The notes under the pieces were generated by a model that was not told where the DNA came from, did no database searches, and saw only the letters and a program-made list of their open reading frames with translations. Both the position numbers and the translations under genes were made by a program. From positions 13,258,784 to 13,322,783 of the forward strand of contig NC_049990.1 of the NCBI RefSeq assembly GCF_000003815.2: a stretch of 64,000 nt of DNA, read 5' to 3'. Source of the stretch: Branchiostoma floridae (taxonomy: Eukaryota; Chordata; Leptocardii; Amphioxiformes; Branchiostomatidae). Shown in pieces: positions 58,851-64,000 of the stretch (position 1 is its first letter; the number at the start of each line of letters is the position of its first letter).

Positions 58851-60070
58851 TCCGAAGGTTTGTCTGTACTACTGATGGGAAGTGCAGCCTCATTCCCAAA
58901 TCCACTCTTAGTTCCCATAATCTCGCCTTCTGCAATATGCTGGGTGGCGCTCTTATATATATGGTCTCCTTCGGTCAATATTGACCATGGTAAAATCCTA
59001 ATTGATATCAGCCCTACAGCGTCGACTGTGGCTAAACAGTCCCATACGAGAATGACAGTCTCTGCCACACAGGGCACATCTGTAAGCTGACTCAGGTCTG
59101 TTGAACAGTTCTTTTCAGCACCAAGGACAGGCGTGTTATTGTACTGTGAAAATAGCTCTTACTAAGAGTAATTAATGACTAATTATGCTTGACCCTTATT
59201 TCCACAACTCTAGCAAAATGACCTTTTAAGGTCACTTCTTGTCACTCTACGTATATTGTGTTAAAAACTACAGACACTCACCATTATCAGAAAAACCGTA
59301 GATTATGTCCACAGAATCGAAAACAAACATTGCACATTCTGGTTCATGTCAATTCGCTCACTCGGTGGTTTCATTCGGCGGTTATAGCAAAGGACCAGGC
59401 GTAATCACCATATACACCTCGGGGCGGGTTATCAACCCTTAAGTATAACTAGATATGAAGAACTTTATTGCACGACAACTGTAGAGGATACAGTGTTTGG
59501 CAACTTGTTATGATTTTTAAATCTTAAAAGAGCAGTGAACCTGCAACATGAGCCACTGTCTATTGAAGAGCTGATTTTAGTGCCACAATCTTGACATTGT
59601 TTCTGCAGACAGAACGTTAACGCTTCCATACAATGTAGCCATCTAGCGGGGGGTGAGATGGCCGATAACTAGACTAGACTAGAGGCAGTATGGGCTAGGA
59701 AACGTGCTGGGCAGGGCTTTTAGGAGACTAAAGACAAAAACAGAATTCAGTTGGCTGGTAACAGGCTTTATGTCATACCTGTGACGCGAAAACGTTCGAT
59801 ACGGGTGTTCCGGACCGGGCCATACTTTTAAATTTCCTTATCGCACAGGTTCGAAAGGCGTATCACACGGGCTCCATTCGAATAAATCGAACTGTTTCGA
59901 GCGGGCCGAGTACGGCGCCATCGAAAGTTCAAATACCTGATTCGGACGCTGGAACATTACTGTTGCAACACGTTTTGTTTGAGGGCACCAAATTTGTTCA
60001 ACTTCTGGCGCATTTCGCATCAAAACAGGGGTTTTCTTAGGTGGGTAACCGAATAATGACATAAATAAAA
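58851..60070. other. No gene seen
   Basis: The 148-codon minus frame and the 103-codon plus frame at 58631-59090 overlap the SINE and each other. Neither has a family motif. Confidence 0.4.
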
Positions 60071-60073
60071 TAC

Positions 60074-60199
60074 AACACGGTGTATTCCGCATCACCCTCG
60101 GTCCCAGCCCTCCCTCGGGTCGGCTGACCCTCCGGCCTTCGGGCGATCCAACCCGCGGTCGGGCTGGTACTTCGGGTGATACGGAATACACCGCGTTGT
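60074..60199. repeat. GC-rich palindrome
   Basis: AACACGGTGTATTCCGCATC on the left is mirrored by GATACGGAATACACCGCGTT on the right, with further internal CCCTCGG/CCGAAGG type pairing. It can form a stem of about 27 bp around a 70-base GC-rich centre. Confidence 0.75.
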
Positions 60200-62535
60200 T
60201 ACCTTTGCCAGAATGGCTAAGGTTATGTTTTAGGCTTGTGAGTCTGTGTGTGTGTGTGTCTGTCTGTTAACAGCATAACTCAAGAAGTCTTGGATGGATC
60301 CCGATAATATTTGGTAGGTGGGTAGGGGTCACGATGGTCAAATTTGGCCCAAAAGTTTCCATTCGAACGCAGAGTATCGGGTTACCGGAGCTCCCGCGCG
60401 GTCCCCTCGGAGGGCTGACGGTGACTTAAACATCTTCTACAAGATCGTGATAGTTAGAAAAGCAACCCCTCGCACGTTTCTCGTCTAGATTAAATGAAAA
60501 CTGGCAGTGTGTACACGTCAAATCTTGCCGTTTACGTGTGTTGCACAGTTTTGTCTCAATGTTTTCTGAAATGTGCCTAGTTGGTTGGTTTAGGAAGGGT
60601 GTTTGGTGGACAAATAAACAAATACCATATTTAGATCGGTCCTAGATTTGACTGAAAATCCAAATCTTTTATATTATATGAGTAATGATTGTAAAATCAA
60701 ACTTTCTGTCTTAGGGATTTTTTAACTTCTACTTAGAACTATTTTTACAGCCAAGATAAGGTCGAAAAATCATGTTTTTCACACTCAAAGCCTCGTAATT
60801 GAAAATTGCCTCCATATTCCAAAAATCCCTAAGACACAAACCTGGAAATATAAGTTGTCGACAATTTAAGTCCTGAAGGAGTTTATTTGCACGTGTTTTG
60901 TAAGCGATTTAAATACCATGTTTGGCCGTATGTCGAGTCGCACTGATAGGGACATGAAGCAATTGATACCGCCGTAAACAAGTGTTGTAATATCCAAGGT
61001 CACCAATAATGACGCCAGCAGCTTTGTTACATGTCACATGTTCCAAACTAAGCGGCAGCAAAACTAGGCTGGCCAGATAATGGTTTATATTTGCGAAAAT
61101 GTTAGTTTTTCTTCTGACGCACGGCACCCAGGAAAACAAGGGTGTTTTCTGCATGTTTACTGTAACAACCTGTGGATGACCGGGGTTGACCTCGAATAGA
61201 ACACCCGTTCTGTTCGATCACGTCAGCGTTCTGTTCGATCTCAACAGATGGAACCTGATTCGTGTTCTAAATCCCCACGTAGAAGTCTGGAAATTTTGGG
61301 GCCAAATTTTACCATCGTGGGTCGGGAAAACGAAGGTCAAGTTCGATAATGGGCCCCCTAGCGGCTTGCTAAAGTACTGCAGCAGAACCTCAATTTTTGA
61401 TATCTCGTGTTCTGGACATGCTGTGATCATGATTTTTGAGTGGTAAATAGCCCTTGAGGCAGAGAGTGAGTGCTGTGAGTTTGGGCCCCCTAGCGGCTTT
61501 TTTAGAACTGCAGGCACCGGTTTCCTTTCAAACTTTGGATGAGAATAACTCTACAACGTGTTGACGGATCGTCATGATTTTTGGTATGTAGATAGAATGA
61601 GTGATGACTTACATAATGGTATACTAATTATGCAAATCAGCAGCTAATTTGCATAATTAATGAGGAAAAATTATAAATCCACTACATTCCATGATAGGAC
61701 TTTCAAACTTGTCACATATGTAGCTGGGAAGGAGAGAAATGTCGACAGATATCAATTATGCAAATGATGACCTCATTTGCATAATTAATGAGAAAATATG
61801 AACATGTTGACGGATCATCATGTTTTTTTGTTTGTAAGTAGCGTAAGTGAAGACCTACATAATGAGATAACAATTATGCAAATCAACAGCTAATTTGCAT
61901 AATTAATGAGGATATTTTATAAATTCACTACATTCCATGATAGGGCTTTAAAACTTGTCACATATGTAGCTGAGAAAGAGAGAAATGTCAATACATATTT
62001 ATCATGCAAATGATGATCTCATTTGCATAATTAATGAGAAAATATTAACGTGTTGACGGATCGTCATAATTTTCGGCATGTAGATAGCCTAAATGAAGAC
62101 TTATATAATGTGATACTTATTATGCAAGTTAACAGCTAATTTGCATAATTGATTAGGAAAAGTTCATAAATCCACTGCATTCCATTATAGTACTTTCATC
62201 AAAGTTGTCACATATGTAACTGAGAAAGAGGGAAGAGAGTAAGAGGTGTATTTAAAGACTTTGAAAGAGAATAAGTCAAGAATGGATCAAAGGATCATCA
62301 TGATTTTTGGTATGCTGATAGCTTAAGTAATGCTTGATACAATTTGATATCAATTAATTGTAAATTGGGATCTAATTTGCATAATAAATGCCGAAATTTT
62401 ATAAACCAACTCCAAGCATTTAATTATAAAGAAAATGAAATGAGTAACGCATTTGTCTACAGACATCATTCTACATAACAAACCTGGTTTATTTGGCAAA
62501 GGTATGTGTTCGTGGAACTCTAGTATTCTATATGT
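60200..62535. repeat. Composite dispersed repeat, including a 244-bp tandem array
   Basis: Begins near CCTTTGCCAGAATGGC and ends near TTGGCAAAGGTATG, which are weakly inverted. It has CATAACTCAAGAAGTCTTGG and GGGCCCCCTAGCGGC pieces shared with 4.6, 17.5, 49.3 and 52-53 kb. The only open frames are short. No transposase is recognised. Confidence 0.5.
61555..62400. repeat. Tandem repeat of about 244 bp, 3.5 copies
   Basis: The phrase GTTGACGGATC.TCATG recurs at about 61560, 61805 and 62049, with a diverged copy at 62284. Each unit carries ATTATGCAAATC and TAATTTGCATAATTAATGAG, facing copies of the octamer ATGCAAAT. Confidence 0.85.
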
Positions 62536-63290
62536 ATTTGCAGAGAGGACAGAAGAGACTTGGGAGCTATTATACGACTGCAAACCAGGCTATCAAGTTC
62601 ATTCAATCAGCTATGGTGATTGACTTGAAAATACTTCATAGATAAAGCACATACAATTTCATCTTTTCATATGCCTGCTTTTTAAAAGAACGTTCTTTTT
62701 GCGAGTCATGGTGCCCGGTTCCAAACCTACTGCTCTGTTCACTTTGACGTTACCCGCTGAAATTAAGGTGGTTGGTAATATCCGATGTTTAATAACACCA
62801 GAAGGGTGTATGGTTTGTACAAGAAGGGTGTATGATTTGTACAAATTAAAGCATTTGTTCATACAAAAATACCTATCATAGTTGTTCGTTACAAAGAACT
62901 GTTGTAGTTTAGTGTCATACTCTAAAGCATTAATCAGTGCGTTGTCAGTGCCTTTGTGTAATACCAATCGGCCTACATTTCTCGAGCTGTTTGTGTACTA
63001 AATATCCTCGTGACAGTTGCCGAACGTCCTGTTAGCACTTACAAGACAATCAGCCCGCTAACAGGCTCATTTATCCCCCTGAGTCCTAAGTAATGAATAA
63101 GTCCTGCCAATAAATAGGCAATCTGGGTGACAGGCCCATGCCACAGATCGTCAGCAACACTACAGGGAGCGGACTAGGAGCAGAACCTTTGGAGGAAAGA
63201 TCGTTGCCTTACAGGAACTGTACAGGTTTCACAAGACCATCTCCAGTTCTCTGGTAGGTATCTACTGACAGACTGTTAGGATTTTGTAGA
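62536..63290. other. No gene seen
   Basis: Short open frames on both strands at 62659-62967 overlap one another and lack motifs. Confidence 0.4.
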
Positions 63291-63414
63291 TGAGTTCGTT
63301 GTACATATAATGGCAGAACTGTGACAGACTTTGTAGGTGAGTTCTAGTTCTAGTCCATAAGCTGCAAACTCCTGGAAGGAACATCACGCAGATGGAGAAG
63401 GCGCAGCGTCCGGA

Positions 63415-64000
63415 CTACGTTATCGGATGGGTCCGTTGTACATGTAATGGCAGAACTGTGACAGACTTTGTAGGTGAGTAATCGGATGGGTCCGTTGTAC
63501 ATGTAATGGCAGGACTATGGCAGACTTTGTAGGTGAGTAATCGGATGGGTCCACTGTACATATAATGGCAGGACTATGGCAGACTTTGTAGGTGAGTAAT
63601 CGGATGGGTCCACTGTACATATAATGGCAGGACTATGGCAGACTTTGTAGGTGAGTAATCGAAAGGGTCCACTGTACATATAATGACAGGACTATGGCAG
63701 ACTTTGTGGGTGAGTAATCGGATGGGCCAGTTGTACATGTAATGGCAGAACTGTGACAGACTTTGTAGGTGAGTAATCAGATGGGTCCGTTGTACATGTA
63801 ATGGCAGGACTATGGCAGACATTGTAGGTGAATAATCGGATGGGTCCACTGTACATATAATGGCAGGACTATGGCAGACTTTGTAGGTGAGTAATCGGAT
63901 GGGTCCACTGTACATATAATGGCAGGACTATGGCAGACTTTGTAGGTGAGTAATCGGATGGGTCCGTTGTACATGTAATGGCAGGACTATGGCAGACTTT
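63415..64000. repeat. 59-bp tandem array, about 10 copies, continues past the window
   Basis: Unit TCGGATGGGTCCACTGTACA, TATAATGGCAGGACTATGGC, AGACTTTGTAGGTGAGTAA. Two alternating variants (GTTGTACATGTAATGGCAGAA and CTGTACATATAATGGCAGGA) are interspersed. A lone partial unit lies at 63297-63345. Confidence 0.95.

Noticed and set aside
63415-64000. CRISPR-like array
   Set aside because: Units are contiguous 59-base repeats with no unique spacers, in animal DNA.

Overview
The window is animal nuclear DNA. It has spliced coding exons with GT/AG borders, kilobase introns, long microsatellites, LINE and tRNA-SINE fragments, and a very high density of small inverted-repeat DNA transposons. No prokaryotic operon, CRISPR array, rRNA gene or intact tRNA gene is visible. 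A neuroligin gene with vertebrate-like intron positions inside such a repeat-rich genome suggests an invertebrate deuterostome. A lancelet (Branchiostoma-like) is my best guess, but this is inference and not proof.

The only protein-coding gene I can support is a neuroligin-like gene on the + strand, from about 29.05 kb to 48.1-49.8 kb. Its first exons (signal peptide and N-terminal part of the esterase-like domain) are not visible and probably lie upstream of the window. Visible exons are E1 29051-29200, E2 38177-38362, E3 38638-38735 and E4 40135-40850. Then come two homologous exons, E5a 41225-41767 and E5b 44434-44985, and alternative tail exons E6a 43438-43555 and E6b 47907-48072, plus a doubtful E6c 49317-49551. 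E5a and E5b each encode the end of the esterase-like domain, the stalk, the single transmembrane helix and the start of the cytoplasmic tail. Both are exact multiples of three and have phase-2 borders, as do the tail exons. The layout therefore predicts isoforms that share one ectodomain core and exchange dimer helix, membrane anchor and cytoplasmic tail. This is the most interesting biology here. An 893-base assembly gap flanked by near-perfect inverted repeats lies between E5a and E6a.

The first 29 kb holds no supported gene. It contains degraded LINE reverse-transcriptase pieces (minus strand near 1.8-2.1, 5.1-5.55 and 20.0-20.4 kb), a 650-base GT microsatellite (7.2-7.85 kb), TIR elements (4.75, 8.72, 12.28, 25.9 and 26.3 kb), tRNA-derived SINEs (23.5-24.0 kb) and a three-level nest of TTAA-type elements (17.99-21.48 kb). 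The gene introns carry a foldback element (29.87 kb), a minisatellite born inside a transposon (30.4-30.9 kb), a 916-base TTAA element (31.1-32.0 kb), a SINE (36.05 kb), a TA-target element (36.6-37.3 kb), a LINE RT fragment touching the E2 splice acceptor (37.9-38.17 kb), a UG-rich tract just after the E3 donor, and a Harbinger-like element hosting hAT-like and Mutator-like insertions (46.1-47.3 kb).

The region downstream of the gene (49.8-64 kb) is almost wholly repetitive. It holds a 27-base array split by two transposon insertions (49.95-53.18 kb), a truncated TTAA element followed by a 31-base array (55.25-56.1 kb), a GT tract, a foldback element (57.1-57.3 kb), a SINE (58.7 kb), a palindrome (60.1 kb), a 244-base tandem repeat rich in ATGCAAAT octamers (61.55-62.4 kb) and a 59-base array running off the window end. 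I see no supported gene there, only one weak candidate first exon at 54.35 kb.
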